A stretch of 64,000 bases of DNA from Streptomyces sp. CNH099 (GCA_000514715.1 AZWL01000011.1:158-64157); one strand, 5' to 3'. Counted from the stretch's first letter, positions 34,377 through 44,100 are shown. The notes: generated by a model from the letters alone, not told the origin. Numbers and translations: made by a program.

Positions 34377-36542
34377 TCAGGGCGGCTCTCGCAGCGCCCG
34401 GATCAGCATCAGCGCGATGTCGTCGTGCCGCGTGCTCATCCGCGCCACCCGCCCCACCAGCGCGTCCGCCAGCTCGTCCATCGACCGGTCCCCCATCCGC
34501 GCCAGCTTCTGCGCCACCTCCGCCGTCGCGCTGCCGATGTCCTCGCCCGGGGTCTCCACCAGCCCGTCGGTGTAGAGCGCCAGCACGGTGCCGGGCGGCA
34601 GCGGCACCTCGGCGGTCGGGTACCGGGCTTCGGGGTCGATGCCCAGCAGGAGCCCGGGGGGCAGCGGGAGCGCTTCGGTGCGCCCGTCGGGGTGGCGCAG
34701 CAGGGGCGGCGGGTGGCCGGCGGTGGCGAGTTGGGCGAGGTGGTGGCGCAGGTCGAGGCGGGCGTAGAGGCAGCTGGTGAAGAGGCCGGGGTCGAGGTCG
34801 GTGAGGAGCCGGTTGGTGCGGGTGAGCACGTCGCCGGGCGGGGTGCCGGCGGTGGCGTGCGCGTGCACGGCGGTACGGACCTGGCCCATGAGCGCGGCGG
34901 CGCTCACGTTGTGCCCCTGGACGTCGCCGATCGTCGCGGCCGCGGTGGTCCCGTCGTAGCGGATGAGGTCGTAGAAGTCGCCGCCGATGTCCATGCCGCG
35001 GCCGGCGGGCAGGTAGCGGGCGGCCACCTCCAGGCCGTCGATGGGCGGCAGGCTGCGCGGCAGCAGCCCGGCCTGCAGGCTGCGGGCCAGCTCCAGCTTC
35101 GCGTCGTAGAGCCGCGCCCGGTCGAGCGCCTGGGCGATGAGCCCGGCCAGCGAGGTCAGCACGGCCCGCTCGGTGGGCGGAAAGGCGTGCTCGCGCCGGT
35201 ACGACAGGACCAGGGTGCCGATCATCCGGCCGGTGGCGAGCAGCGGCAGGAAGGCGAAGGCGGCCATGCCCTCCGGGCAGGGCACGGCGGGGTAGGCGCG
35301 GCGCAGCTCGGCGACGCTGCTGAAGAAGCTGGGCAGGCCGGTGGCCAGCGCGTGCGCGGCGGGGTGGCCGGCGGCCAGCTCCAGGGTGTCGGCGCCGTCG
35401 GCGTCCGCGGCGGCGAGGCCGCGGCGGCCGATCGTACGCAGCCGGCCCTCCTCCGCGGCCATCAGCAGCATCGCCTGCGGGCCGAACGCGGGCACCAGGA
35501 GGTCGGTGACCAGATCGGCCACCTCCCGCAGGCCGACGGCCTCCGTCAGCGCCGCCGCCACGTCCATCAGGTGGTAGAGCGCGGTCGCGCCGACGTGGTC
35601 GGGGGCCGGCGCCGTCGACCGGCCGGGGCTGGCCGCGGTGGTCGGGCCGGTGGGGACGGGCGTGATGTGGACGCTGATGCCGGTGGCGTCGGGGTACAAC
35701 TCGAAGAGCAGCCGGCGGTCCGGCGGCCGTACGACGGTGAAGGACGTGGGCCGCCGGGACATCACCGCCGCGCGGTAGCGCTCCTCGCAGACCGGGTCGC
35801 GCAGCCACGCGGCGGTCTCCCACGGCCGCACGCCGAGCAGCTGCGCGGAGTCGGTCCCCAGCAGGTCGGCCCCGGCCTCGTTGCAGAACGTGATGCGCCC
35901 GTCGAGGTCCAGCGCACAGCAGCCCACCGGCAGCCGCTCCACGAACTCCGCCGCCGCCCGCGCCGCGGCCCGCGGCGGCGGCCCCGGCCGTGCGGGCATC
36001 AGCACCCGCGGCTCCTCCGCCGCTCGCACCGCCTCGCCGCGCTCGGCGGCCCGCTGCAGCCACAGCGCGCAGCGGCGGCCGAACGTGCTGAGCGCGGTGT
36101 GCTCCGTCGGGCTCAGCCGCGCGGGATGCCCGATCGGCCACAGGAGCACGAACCCGCCCCACACGGTGTCGTCGGAGGCGATCGGGCGGGTGGCGAGCGC
36201 GAAGTCGTACGGCATGACGTAGCCGACGCGCGGGAAGCGGCGGGCCATCTCCTCCTGGTCGGCGACCCACACCAGCCGCCGCTCGCGCACGGCTTGCGCG
36301 ACGGGGATGGGGGCGTCGAGGGGGATGCGCGCCCAGGGCGCGATGAGTCTTCGCGACAACCCGTAGGTCAGCGCGAGCCGCAGCACGCGCTCCTCCCGCG
36401 GCAGCAGGTACACCACCCCGATGGTGGCGCCGGTGGACCGCAGAAGCCGCCCGAAGGCGGCTTCCAGCCATGCGAGGCCGTCCGCGGCACCGGAGCCGTC
36501 GTGATGCCGTGTACCGCCGGCCGCACGCGAGGGGTGGCCCAT
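34377..36542 (-). CDS. GAF-PAS-GAF-SpoIIE phosphatase
   Basis: A 721-residue cytosolic regulator. A GAF-like domain (about 15-165) is followed by a PAS (about 180-280, FVERLPVGCCALDLDGRITFCN), a second GAF (about 315-460) and a SpoIIE/PP2C phosphatase (about 480-720; GGDFYDL, IGDVQGHN, YTDGLVETPGEDI, DDIALMLI). ATG 36542 lacks a strong ribosome site, but an ATACG-CC-CGTAT palindrome lies just upstream (36552-36563). It lies 171 bases upstream of cvnA on the same strand. The signal is probably a small ligand or redox state. Confidence 0.85.
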   Translation of the reverse strand: MGHPSRAAGGTRHHDGSGAADGLAWLEAAFGRLLRSTGATIGVVYLLPREERVLRLALTYGLSRRLIAPWARIPLDAPIPVAQAVRERRLVWVADQEEMARRFPRVGYVMPYDFALATRPIASDDTVWGGFVLLWPIGHPARLSPTEHTALSTFGRRCALWLQRAAERGEAVRAAEEPRVLMPARPGPPPRAAARAAAEFVERLPVGCCALDLDGRITFCNEAGADLLGTDSAQLLGVRPWETAAWLRDPVCEERYRAAVMSRRPTSFTVVRPPDRRLLFELYPDATGISVHITPVPTGPTTAASPGRSTAPAPDHVGATALYHLMDVAAALTEAVGLREVADLVTDLLVPAFGPQAMLLMAAEEGRLRTIGRRGLAAADADGADTLELAAGHPAAHALATGLPSFFSSVAELRRAYPAVPCPEGMAAFAFLPLLATGRMIGTLVLSYRREHAFPPTERAVLTSLAGLIAQALDRARLYDAKLELARSLQAGLLPRSLPPIDGLEVAARYLPAGRGMDIGGDFYDLIRYDGTTAAATIGDVQGHNVSAAALMGQVRTAVHAHATAGTPPGDVLTRTNRLLTDLDPGLFTSCLYARLDLRHHLAQLATAGHPPPLLRHPDGRTEALPLPPGLLLGIDPEARYPTAEVPLPPGTVLALYTDGLVETPGEDIGSATAEVAQKLARMGDRSMDELADALVGRVARMSTRHDDIALMLIRALREPP

Positions 36543-36551
36543 ATGGGGATA

Positions 36552-36563
36552 ATACGCCCGTAT
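36552..36563. promoter_or_regulatory. palindrome upstream of GAF-PAS phosphatase gene
   Basis: ATACG-CC-CGTAT, 12 bases, located 10 bases before the start codon in an A/T-richer pocket. Could be an operator. Confidence 0.3.
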
Positions 36564-36616
36564 GGGGTAGACGTCAGGCAGGGCGGCCCGGGGGAAGCGC
36601 ACGGATGCGCGGCGCG

Positions 36617-37216
36617 CTACCCCCGGGGCCGGGGCAGGACCGCCAGTGCGGTGTCCGCGACGTTCCGCAGCGTCTCCGGGTCCAGGCCGGCCTTGCCCAC
36701 CGCCTCGACACCGCGGACCACCGTCAGCAGCAGCGCCGCCAGCCGCTCCGGATCCGCGGCGCTGTCGATGTCGCCGTGGCGCTGGGCGGCGCTGATCTCC
36801 GTCCGCAGCAGGGTCAGCAGCGCCGTCATGGTCTCGGCCGACCGCCCGGCGACCGCCGGATCGTGCTCGGCCAGCTCCGCCACGCCCTTGGCCAACAGGC
36901 ACCCGCGGCGCCCGGTGTCCGAGGCGGTGTTCTCCGCCATCAGGCGCACGTATCCCTCCAGCCGGGCCAGAGCCTCCGCGTCCGGGCCGCCCGCCAGCCG
37001 CTCTTCGGCCACCTCGACGACCGCGGTGCACCAGTCGCCGAAGACCCGGTGGAACAGCTTGCCCTTGTCACCGAACGCGCCGTACAGACTGCCCTTGCCC
37101 AGGCCGGTGGCCTGGGCGATGTCGTCCATCCGGGTGCCCGCGTAGCCGGTCGCCCAGAACCGGTCCCGGGCCCGCTTCAGGACGCGGCGTTCGTCGAATG
37201 CGCGCGGTCTCGGCAT
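36617..37216 (-). CDS. TetR-family repressor of the adjacent SDR gene
   Basis: A 199-residue TetR protein; HTH at about 10-50 (RRVLKRARDRFWATGYAGTRMDDIAQATGL in pieces, GKGSLYGAFGDK). The C-terminal TetR_C-type region has CLLAKGVAEL and the helical ligand domain. It is divergent from an SDR oxidoreductase gene; a perfect 10-base inverted repeat overlies the intervening promoter. I infer autoregulation and repression of the SDR, relieved by its substrate. Confidence 0.85.
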   Translation of the reverse strand: MPRPRAFDERRVLKRARDRFWATGYAGTRMDDIAQATGLGKGSLYGAFGDKGKLFHRVFGDWCTAVVEVAEERLAGGPDAEALARLEGYVRLMAENTASDTGRRGCLLAKGVAELAEHDPAVAGRSAETMTALLTLLRTEISAAQRHGDIDSAADPERLAALLLTVVRGVEAVGKAGLDPETLRNVADTALAVLPRPRG

Positions 37217-37235
37217 GATCCCAGCCTACCCATTC

Positions 37236-37275
37236 TTGACTTGATCGTCCATTACTGCCTACGTTATGGACGATC
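37236..37275 (+). promoter_or_regulatory. promoter with overlapping TetR operator
   Basis: TTGACT (37236-37241) and TACGTT (37260-37265), 18 bases apart, form a promoter for the SDR gene. Arms GATCGTCCAT (37243-37252) and ATGGACGATC (37266-37275) are a perfect inverted repeat flanking the -10 box, ideally placed for repression by the divergent TetR. Confidence 0.7.
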
Positions 37276-37300
37276 CATTCCACAACCGAAGGGGTTCGAC

Positions 37301-38038
37301 ATGCCGGGCGTGCTGCAGGAGAAGGTGGCCGTGATCACCGGAGGGACCAGCGGGATCGGGCTGGCCATCGCCCACCGCTTCGTCCGGGAGGGCGCCCGGG
37401 TCTTCGTGACCGGCCGGGACCCCGACCGCCTCGAAGCGGCGGTCAAGGAGATAGGCCCGGCGGCCACCGGCGTACGGTCCGACGTCTCGGTCCTGGCCGA
37501 CCTCGACGCGCTCTACGCGCGAGTCCGCGAGGCGGCCGGACGCATCGACGTGCTGGTGGCCAACGCGGGAATCGCCGCGGACGCCGCGCTCGGCGCCCAC
37601 ACCGAGGCGAACGTCGACCTGACGCTCGCGGTCAACGTCAAGGGCCCGCTGTTCACCGTGCAGAAGGCGCTTCCGCTGCTGGCGGAGAACGCCTCCGTCC
37701 TGGTCGTCGGCTCCAGCAACAGCGTGCGGCCCAATGAGCAGCTGGAGGTCTACAGCGCCTCGAAGGCGGCGGTGAGCAGCCTCGTGCACAACTGGGCCCG
37801 GCAGTCGCGGGAGCGCCGGTTCCGGGTCAACGTGCTCAGCCCGGGGCCCACGCGGACGCCCGGCCTGGTGGGCGCAGTGGGGCCGGACGCCGACCGGTTC
37901 GCCGAGGCCACCGTGCCGCTGGGGCGGCTGGCCGACGCCGGGGAAATCGCCGCGGCCGCCCTCTTCCTGGCCTCGGACGCCTCGTCGTTCGTCACCGGCG
38001 CCGAACTGTTCGCCGACGGCGGCTACACCCGGGCCTGA
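37301..38038 (+). CDS. short-chain dehydrogenase/reductase (SDR)
   Basis: A 245-residue classical SDR: cofactor motif TGGTSGIG (about 13-20), NAG as VANAGIA (about 88), catalytic Ser (VVGSSNS), and YSASK (Y-x3-K) at about 150. The Arg in VFVTGRDPD suggests NADP preference. ATG 37301 follows GAAGGGG. Its 3' end overlaps the convergent methyltransferase gene by 16 bases. The substrate is unknown but may be the inducer of the divergent TetR. Confidence 0.87.
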   Translation: MPGVLQEKVAVITGGTSGIGLAIAHRFVREGARVFVTGRDPDRLEAAVKEIGPAATGVRSDVSVLADLDALYARVREAAGRIDVLVANAGIAADAALGAHTEANVDLTLAVNVKGPLFTVQKALPLLAENASVLVVGSSNSVRPNEQLEVYSASKAAVSSLVHNWARQSRERRFRVNVLSPGPTRTPGLVGAVGPDADRFAEATVPLGRLADAGEIAAAALFLASDASSFVTGAELFADGGYTRA

Positions 38039-38886
38039 ACGACGGCGGTGACCGCCAGGGCCGTGTACCGCATCGGGAACGCGCCGCCCAGGGAGTCGAC
38101 GGCCGCGGCGGTGGCGTCGAGCAGGGCGGCCCGCCGGTCGGGCGGGATACGGGCCATGCCGCCGCCGGTGGGGAGTTGGTCCAGCCACTCGTCGCGGGTG
38201 TACGTGCGCTCCCACCCGTAGCGCCACTCCTCCGGTTCGCCGAAGGCGCCCGCGCGGCGGATGCCGTCGACCGTCCTGTCGACGATCGCCGAGTGGCCGT
38301 CGAGCGCGGTGCGGCTCCACGGGTTGAGCGGGGCGTCGGGCAGGGCTTCGCGGTACGCGGCGCCGAGGGCTCCGGCGACGTCGGGGGCGGGCCGGGAGAC
38401 GTTCCAGAACACGGCGATCCGGCCGGCGGGGCGCAGCACCGCGGCCGCCTTCGCCGCGCCCGCGACGGGGTCGATCCAGTGCCAGGTCTGGCCCGCCACG
38501 ACGGCGTCGAAGCGGCGGCCGGCCGGGTCCCAGTCCTCGAACGGGGCGACCTCGACGTCGAGGCCGTCGCGGCGGGCGTATGCGGCCATGCGCGCGTCGA
38601 CGTCCAGACCCAGGACGCGGCAGCCGGCGGCGCGGAGCCGGCGGGCGACGATCCCGGTGCCGACGCCGACGTCGAGGACGGCACCCCCGGCACCCCCGGC
38701 GCCCCGGGAGCCCCCGGCGCCCGCCGCGATGCGGGCGATCAGCTCCTCCGGGTAGCGGGGGCGCGTGCGGTCGTAGCGTGCCGGGTCCGCGCCGAACGAC
38801 TCCGCCATGTCGCGGGCGCGGTGCGGCTCCGCACCGGACGCCCGGGAGCCGCGGTCCGGTCCGTGGTCAGACGGTAGAGTGGGCAT
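38023..38886 (-). CDS. class-I SAM-dependent methyltransferase
   Basis: A 287-residue methyltransferase: motif I VLDVGVGTGIVARRL (about 70-84), acidic loop LGLDVDARM, motif II/III FDAVVAGQTWHWID. A Gly/Ala repeat (SRGAGGAGGA) precedes motif I. A -10 box TAGAGT (38893-38898, minus) lies only six bases before ATG 38886, so the transcript is probably leaderless. The start codon sits inside a TetR-type operator shared with the divergent regulator, giving direct control. The methyl acceptor is unknown. Confidence 0.82.
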   Translation of the reverse strand: MPTLPSDHGPDRGSRASGAEPHRARDMAESFGADPARYDRTRPRYPEELIARIAAGAGGSRGAGGAGGAVLDVGVGTGIVARRLRAAGCRVLGLDVDARMAAYARRDGLDVEVAPFEDWDPAGRRFDAVVAGQTWHWIDPVAGAAKAAAVLRPAGRIAVFWNVSRPAPDVAGALGAAYREALPDAPLNPWSRTALDGHSAIVDRTVDGIRRAGAFGEPEEWRYGWERTYTRDEWLDQLPTGGGMARIPPDRRAALLDATAAAVDSLGGAFPMRYTALAVTAVVQARV

Positions 38887-38915
38887 GCGCCCACTCTAGT
38901 GGGCACCTGCCCACT
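38875..38915. promoter_or_regulatory. two adjacent TetR operators between methyltransferase and TetR genes
   Basis: Site 1: TAGAGTGGGC (38875-38884), 4-base centre, GCCCACTCTA (38889-38898). Site 2: AGTGGGC (38898-38904), ACCT, GCCCACT (38909-38915). They share the half site AGTGGGC with a 4-base centre. Site 1 covers the methyltransferase start codon and -10 box. Confidence 0.8.
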
Positions 38916-38947
38916 CCGCCACACGCTCCGCGAGGGAACCCCCTGCC

Positions 38948-39574
38948 ATGCCCACCGGCACCGCCATCCGCGACCCCCGCCGGCAGCTCTTCGCCGCCGC
39001 CGAGCGCATCCTCCTGCGCGCCGGCCCGAACGCGCTGACCAGCCGCGCCGTCACCGAAGAGGCCGGCTGCGCCAAGGGCGTCCTGCACCGGCACTTCGAC
39101 GACTTCGACGACTTCCTCGCCGAGCTGGTCCTCGACCGCATCGCCCGCCTCGAAGGCCCGGCCGCCGCCCTGCGCGCCGCCGCCGACACCGGCCGCGGCA
39201 CCGTCGTCGGCAACCTCGGCGACGCCCTGACCGCGCTCTTCGACCCCGTCGCCGTCGCCGTCGTCGGCCTCGTCGTCTCCCGTGACGGCCTCCGCGCCCG
39301 CCTCCGCCGCACCCGCCCGACCGGGGTGCCGCTGCTCACCGACGCCGCGGACATGCTCGCCGCGTACCTCACCGCAGAACGCGACCGCGGCCGCCTCGCC
39401 CCCGACGCCGACATCCCCGCACTCGCCCCCACCCTCGTCGGCGCCGCGCACCTCCTCTTCGCCGACCGCGAGTCGGGCCCGCCGGCGCCGGCGGAGCTGC
39501 GGAAGGTCGTCGCGACGGCCGTCGCCCCCGCCGCCGTCGCCCCTGACGCGCGGCCGGACGGCCTCCTCGGGTAA
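38948..39574 (+). CDS. TetR-family regulator
   Basis: A 208-residue TetR protein. HTH at about 12-60: RQLFAAAERILLRAGPNAL, TSRAVTEEAGCAKGVLHRHF (classical second and third helices). The ligand domain is Ala/Leu-rich. It is divergent from the methyltransferase gene; the two AGTGGGC operators lie directly between. Autorepression plus repression of the methyltransferase is inferred. Confidence 0.85.
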   Translation: MPTGTAIRDPRRQLFAAAERILLRAGPNALTSRAVTEEAGCAKGVLHRHFDDFDDFLAELVLDRIARLEGPAAALRAAADTGRGTVVGNLGDALTALFDPVAVAVVGLVVSRDGLRARLRRTRPTGVPLLTDAADMLAAYLTAERDRGRLAPDADIPALAPTLVGAAHLLFADRESGPPAPAELRKVVATAVAPAAVAPDARPDGLLG

Positions 39575-39626
39575 GGTGGCGCTCGCCGTGTTCGTACCGG
39601 AGAGATGAGCGAGGGAGGTGAGGTTG

Positions 39627-39692
39627 ATGACCGCGTCAGCGGCCGCTGTGCGCAGCGCCCGGGTCTCCCTCACGTCCCGGGCAGTGGCCTGA
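39627..39692 (+). CDS. possible 21-residue leader peptide upstream of GNAT gene
   Basis: ATG 39627 is preceded by the very strong ribosome site GGGAGGTGAGG, and the frame (begins MTASAAAVRSARV) closes at TGA 39690-39692, 52 bases before the GNAT start, which itself has no ribosome site. GC inverted repeats (CAGCGGCCGCTG; GCCCGGG/CCCGGGC) overlap the end of the frame. This looks like a regulatory leader, but no attenuation codon run is obvious. Confidence 0.35.
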   Translation: MTASAAAVRSARVSLTSRAVA

Positions 39693-39744
39693 CCCCCGCT
39701 CTCCTCATCCAGACGAACACGATGGAAACGGATCTTCCTCTCTC

Positions 39745-40284
39745 ATGGGCAACACCTGGTTCACGCGCGCCGAGACGCGCGCCGACATCCCCGCCATCCG
39801 CGAGACCACCCTCGCCGCCTTCGGCCGGCCCCTGGAAGCCGACCTGGTCGAAGAGCTGCGCGCGGACGAGACCGCCTGGCTCCCGGGCCTGTCCCTCGTC
39901 GTCACGGAGAACGACGGCGAAGACGGCGACGACGACAACGGCCGGGTCGTCGGGCACATCCTCCTCACCCGCGGCCACATCGGCGACACCGCGGCCCTGT
40001 GCCTGGGCCCCGTCTCCGTACGGCCGGAGCGGCAGCGCGACGGGGTGGGCTCCGCCGCCGTACGTGCCGCGCTCGCGGCCGCCGCGGAGCGGGGCGAGCG
40101 GTACGTCGTCCTGGTCGGACACCCGGCGTACTACCCGCGGTTCGGCTTCACGCGGGCGTCCGCGCACGGCATCCGCGTCAGCGTCGACGCTCCGGACGAC
40201 GCGGTGATGGCCCTCGCGCTCGACGAGGCCGCACACCCGCTGCCCGCCGGCCTGATCCGCTGGCCGAAGGCGTTCGGGATCTGA
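39745..40284 (+). CDS. GNAT-family N-acetyltransferase
   Basis: A 179-residue YhbS-like acetyltransferase: the AcCoA-binding segment is LGPVSVRPERQRDGVGSAAV (V-x-P-x-x-Q-x-x-G-V-G; about 89-108), followed by VVLVGHPAYYPRFGF, typical of this subfamily. A short Asp-rich loop (EDGDDDNGR, about 60) is an insertion. The protein begins MGNTWFTRAETRADIP. A long hairpin terminator follows. The acceptor substrate is unknown. Confidence 0.87.
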   Translation: MGNTWFTRAETRADIPAIRETTLAAFGRPLEADLVEELRADETAWLPGLSLVVTENDGEDGDDDNGRVVGHILLTRGHIGDTAALCLGPVSVRPERQRDGVGSAAVRAALAAAAERGERYVVLVGHPAYYPRFGFTRASAHGIRVSVDAPDDAVMALALDEAAHPLPAGLIRWPKAFGI

Positions 40285-40290
40285 CGGCAC

Positions 40291-40325
40291 CGCGCCCCCT
40301 GCTCCGCCACGGGGCAGGGGGCGCG
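40291..40325. terminator. bidirectional hairpin terminator
   Basis: A 12-pair perfect stem (CGCGCCCCCTGC with GCAGGGGGCGCG) and an 11-base loop, between the convergent GNAT and methyltransferase genes. Confidence 0.8.
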
Positions 40326-40336
40326 CAGCGCCCCGT

Positions 40337-41104
40337 TCAGCCCGGCAAGCGGGCTTCGAACAGGGTCCGCGAGCTGTGCGCGACGAACGGGCCCTCCGAC
40401 CGGATCAGTTCGTGCATCTCCCGCAGCCGCGAGCGGTACCCCGCCACCGTGAAGCCCGGCACCATCCAGACCACCTTGCGCAGGAAGTACGTCACCGCCC
40501 CCACGTCGTGGAACTCCATCCGCAGCCGCTCCGTCCGCAGGTCCACGACCTCCAGCCCGGCCGCCTCCGCCGCCGCGCGCTCCCGCTCGGGGTGGCGGTT
40601 GTTCCGGCTGTCCGCGGGCTGCGGCCCGAGGAAGTACTCGACCAGCTCGAAGACGCTCGCCGGGCCGACGTGCTGCGCGAAGTACGTCCCGCCGGGCCGC
40701 AGCACGCGGGCGACCTCCGCGAAGTCCGGCCGGACGGGGTGCCGGCTGACGACGAGGTCGAACGCCCCGTCCGCGAACGGCAGCGGCGGCTTGTCCGGAG
40801 CCGCGACCACGACGGTGCCGAGCGGGTGCAGCAGGGCCGTGGCCCGGGCGACGTTCGGCGGCCACGCCTCTGTGGCGACGCACACCGCCGGCCGCACGGG
40901 CACCCCGGCGAGTACTTCCCCGCCGCCGGTCTGGATGTCCAGCGCCGCGCCGGCGCGGGCCATCCGCGCACCCATGGCCCGCTGGTACCCCCAGGAGGGC
41001 CGGGCCTCGGTGGCGCGGCCCTCGAACCAGGAGAAGTCCCAGCCCTCGGTGGGCACGGCTGCGGCCTCGGCGACAAGCGCGTCGAACGTACGGTCCTCGT
41101 CCAT
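40337..41104 (-). CDS. class-I SAM-dependent methyltransferase
   Basis: A 255-residue methyltransferase: the SAM-binding glycine loop is degenerate (ALDIQTGGGEVLAG, about 54-67). DLVVSRHPVRPDFAEVARVL followed by GGTYFAQHVGP is the usual motif III region. It lies 42 bases after the HTH-nSTAND-WD40 gene on the same strand and may be its partner. Substrate unknown. Confidence 0.8.
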   Translation of the reverse strand: MDEDRTFDALVAEAAAVPTEGWDFSWFEGRATEARPSWGYQRAMGARMARAGAALDIQTGGGEVLAGVPVRPAVCVATEAWPPNVARATALLHPLGTVVVAAPDKPPLPFADGAFDLVVSRHPVRPDFAEVARVLRPGGTYFAQHVGPASVFELVEYFLGPQPADSRNNRHPERERAAAEAAGLEVVDLRTERLRMEFHDVGAVTYFLRKVVWMVPGFTVAGYRSRLREMHELIRSEGPFVAHSSRTLFEARLPG

Positions 41105-41146
41105 CCCGTGATCGTCTCTCCACCGCCCCCCTGCCGTCCACGCGTT

Positions 41147-44100
41147 TCAGCGCCCGCGCGGGCACGTCTCCCGGTAGGGGGTGTCCGGCAGGTGCCGCTG
41201 CCACTCGCGCGGGGAGAGTTCGCCGGTGACGCGGTGGCAGACGGCGCGCGCGGCCCGGTCCGGGTCGATGTCGTACGTCTGCGGCGGGGTGCGGTCGCCG
41301 GCGGCGTGGAGCCGGCCGCCGCCGGGGCTGAAGGCCAGCGCGGTGACGGCGCCGCCGGAGGTGGGCAGCGGCGATCCGATCCGCCGGCGGGAGGAGGCGT
41401 CCCACAGCTGCAGGGTGCCCCCGTCCCCGGCGACCGCCAGGGTCCGGCCGTCGCGCGAGCAGGCCAGCGCCGAGACGCCGCCGCGGGCGGGGGTCTCGGG
41501 GGCGTCGAGGGTGCCGGTCTGCCGCCGCAGCTCGCCGTCCCACAGCACGACCCGGCCGGAGGCGTCCCCGGCGGCCAGGTACTCCCCGTCCCGGCAGAAC
41601 GCCAGGGCGGTGGCGGGGCCGGTCCCTCGGGCCGGCGGCAGCAGCTCGCCGGAAGGCAGCCGGTACGCCCTGCCTCGAGCGGTCGCGACCAGGTGGCCGC
41701 CCGGGTGCGGCACCGAGGTGCCCGCCGTGTGGGGGATGGTGCCGGTCACCTTCCGGCGGCGCAGATCCCAGACCCGGGTCTCGGTGAGGTCCGGGCCGTA
41801 CGTGTTGGTGAGCAGCAGGGAGCGGTCGTCCGGGCCGAAGGCGACGTTCGACAGCCCGCCCGGACCGAGTTCGTCGCGGTCGAGGACGGCTGTGGTGCGG
41901 CGCCGGGCAATGTCGTAGCGCACGATCCGCCCGCGCTCGAATGCGGGGAGCCCTTCGGGCGCCACGCCGTAGACGAGGTTCCTTCCGGTGGAGTCGAAGG
42001 CCATGAGGGCGCGGCAGAACGTGTCGGGCGGCGGGCACGGCATCCGGCCGGGTTCCGCCAGGAGTTCGCCGGTGCGCACGTCGAGCACGCGGAAGCGGAG
42101 GTGCCCGCCGTCGGCGTCCGGCCGGGCGACGGCCAGCGCGGCGCCGTCCGGACTCAGTCTCGCCTCCTCGCCCTGACGGCCGCTCCACGACCGGTCGACG
42201 GACCGCCCCAGGTCGAGGGTGTGCACGGTCGGGCCGTTCCCGTCGTACGGGCCGGCGAGGTAGCGGAGGGTGGCGGTGTCGGCGTCGAGCCTCAGGTCCT
42301 TGACGGTCTCCCCGGAGAGCCGGTGCCGGAAGACCGGGTACCGGGGGGCGGCCAGCCGCCACACCAGGATCTCCCCACCGTCCGAGGCCGCCACGAAGGC
42401 GCCGTCCCGGCTGAACTCTGCGTCTTCCAGGCCGGGGTACTCGATCGCCGGGAGTTCCCGGCCCGTGCTGATCCGCCAGGTGCGGAAGCCGCCGCCGTCG
42501 AAGAGAGCCAGCCGGCCGCCGTCGGGGCTGAACCTGACCCGCTCCTGCAGGCATGTGCTGACCGAGACCTCCGGCAGCCGGGGGGCGGGCAGCCTGCGCC
42601 CCTCGGCGACGTCCCACAGCTGCAGCCGCTCGCCGGGGACGCACAGGGCCAGGCGGCTGCCGTCCGGGCTGAGGGTGGCGTCGGGGAAGGACGGGTCGTG
42701 CGTCAGGGTACGGTGCGCCCGGTCGGGGATCTGGACGTGTCCCCTGGACCAGCCCTGGGGGTAGGCGCCGGGGGTGCCGCCGCCGTCCTCGATCTCCAGC
42801 AGTTGGCGCCGGGTGTGCGGGTCCCACAGCTGGATACGCCGGTCCGCCCCGTCGGCGTCGTACACCAGCAGGGTGCGACCGCCGGGCCCCATCTCCGCGC
42901 CGCCGTCGGCGTCCGCCAGCGGCGGCCCGTCCCGGCGTCCGTCGGCGAGGTCGTAGACCGCGACCTGCGAGGAGGGGTCGAAGACCGGCAGCCACCCGGC
43001 GTCCGCCCGGGGCCGGCCCACCTCCGGCAGCAGGCCCGGGCCGGGCAGGTCCTCGACCTGCCGACGGGTGTCGAGGTCCCAGCGGGCGACGCGCAGCGGG
43101 CCGACGCTGAGCAGGGTGCGGCCGTCCGTGCTGAGCCGCCGCACGGTCCGCGTGCCGCCGTCCGGGTCGGTGAAGACGTCCCGCTCGTGCTGCGCCGCCG
43201 CGGCCGTGAGCGCGGCGCGGGTCTCGGGCAGGTCGGCGAGGTCCCAGGCGGCGAGGCTGAGGTGCATGGCGGTCTGCGGGTCGGACGTGCGCAGGCTGTC
43301 GGCCACGCCGGCGACGCGGCGGGCCTCGGCCTCGATGCGGCGGTGCTCACCGGCCCGGATCTGCTGCCAGGCGACGAGGGCGGCGACGAGGGAGAGGACG
43401 ACCAGGACGGACAGCGCGGCGGTCCGGGTGCGGCGGACGCGGTGGGTACGGCGGCGGGCGGCGAGGCTGGCGGCGAGGAACTCCCGTTCCAGTGGCGTGA
43501 GGTCGTCCCGCCGGCCGGCGGGGCAGTGCCGCTCGGCCAGCGCCAGCCGCACACCGCGGTAGAGGCTGCCGGGGTCGCGGCCGAGGGACCGCCAGGTGCG
43601 GGCGGAGTCGGTGAGCTGGCGCTGGACGCGGAGCCGTTCGCGGTCGGCGGCTATCCACGCGCGCAGCCGGGGCCAGGCGGTCAGGACCGCCTCGTGGGCC
43701 AGCTCGACGGTGTCCCCGGCCAGGGTGACCAGGCGGGCGCCGGCCAGGCGCTCCAGGACCGCCTGCACCTCGGCGGCCGTCCCGGGGCCCAGCGCGACCA
43801 GCTCGGTGCGGTCGGCCGGGCGCCGGGTGTCCCGGCCGTCCCGGCCGTCCCGGTCGTCCCGGCTGCTCTGGCCGGGCGTGACCAGCCGCAACAGGATCCG
43901 GCGGGCCGCTTCGGCCTGGTCGTCGGTGAGGCTGCGGTAGAGGTCCTCTGCGGTGCGGGCGACGACGCCGTGGAGACCGCCGGCGGCGTCGTACGCGGCC
44001 TGCGTCAGGACCCGGCCGCTGCGCCGGTACCAGGTCTCCCGCAGGGCGTGGGACAGCAGCGACAGGCCGCCGGGCTCGTCGGCGGCCTCGCGGACGAGCC

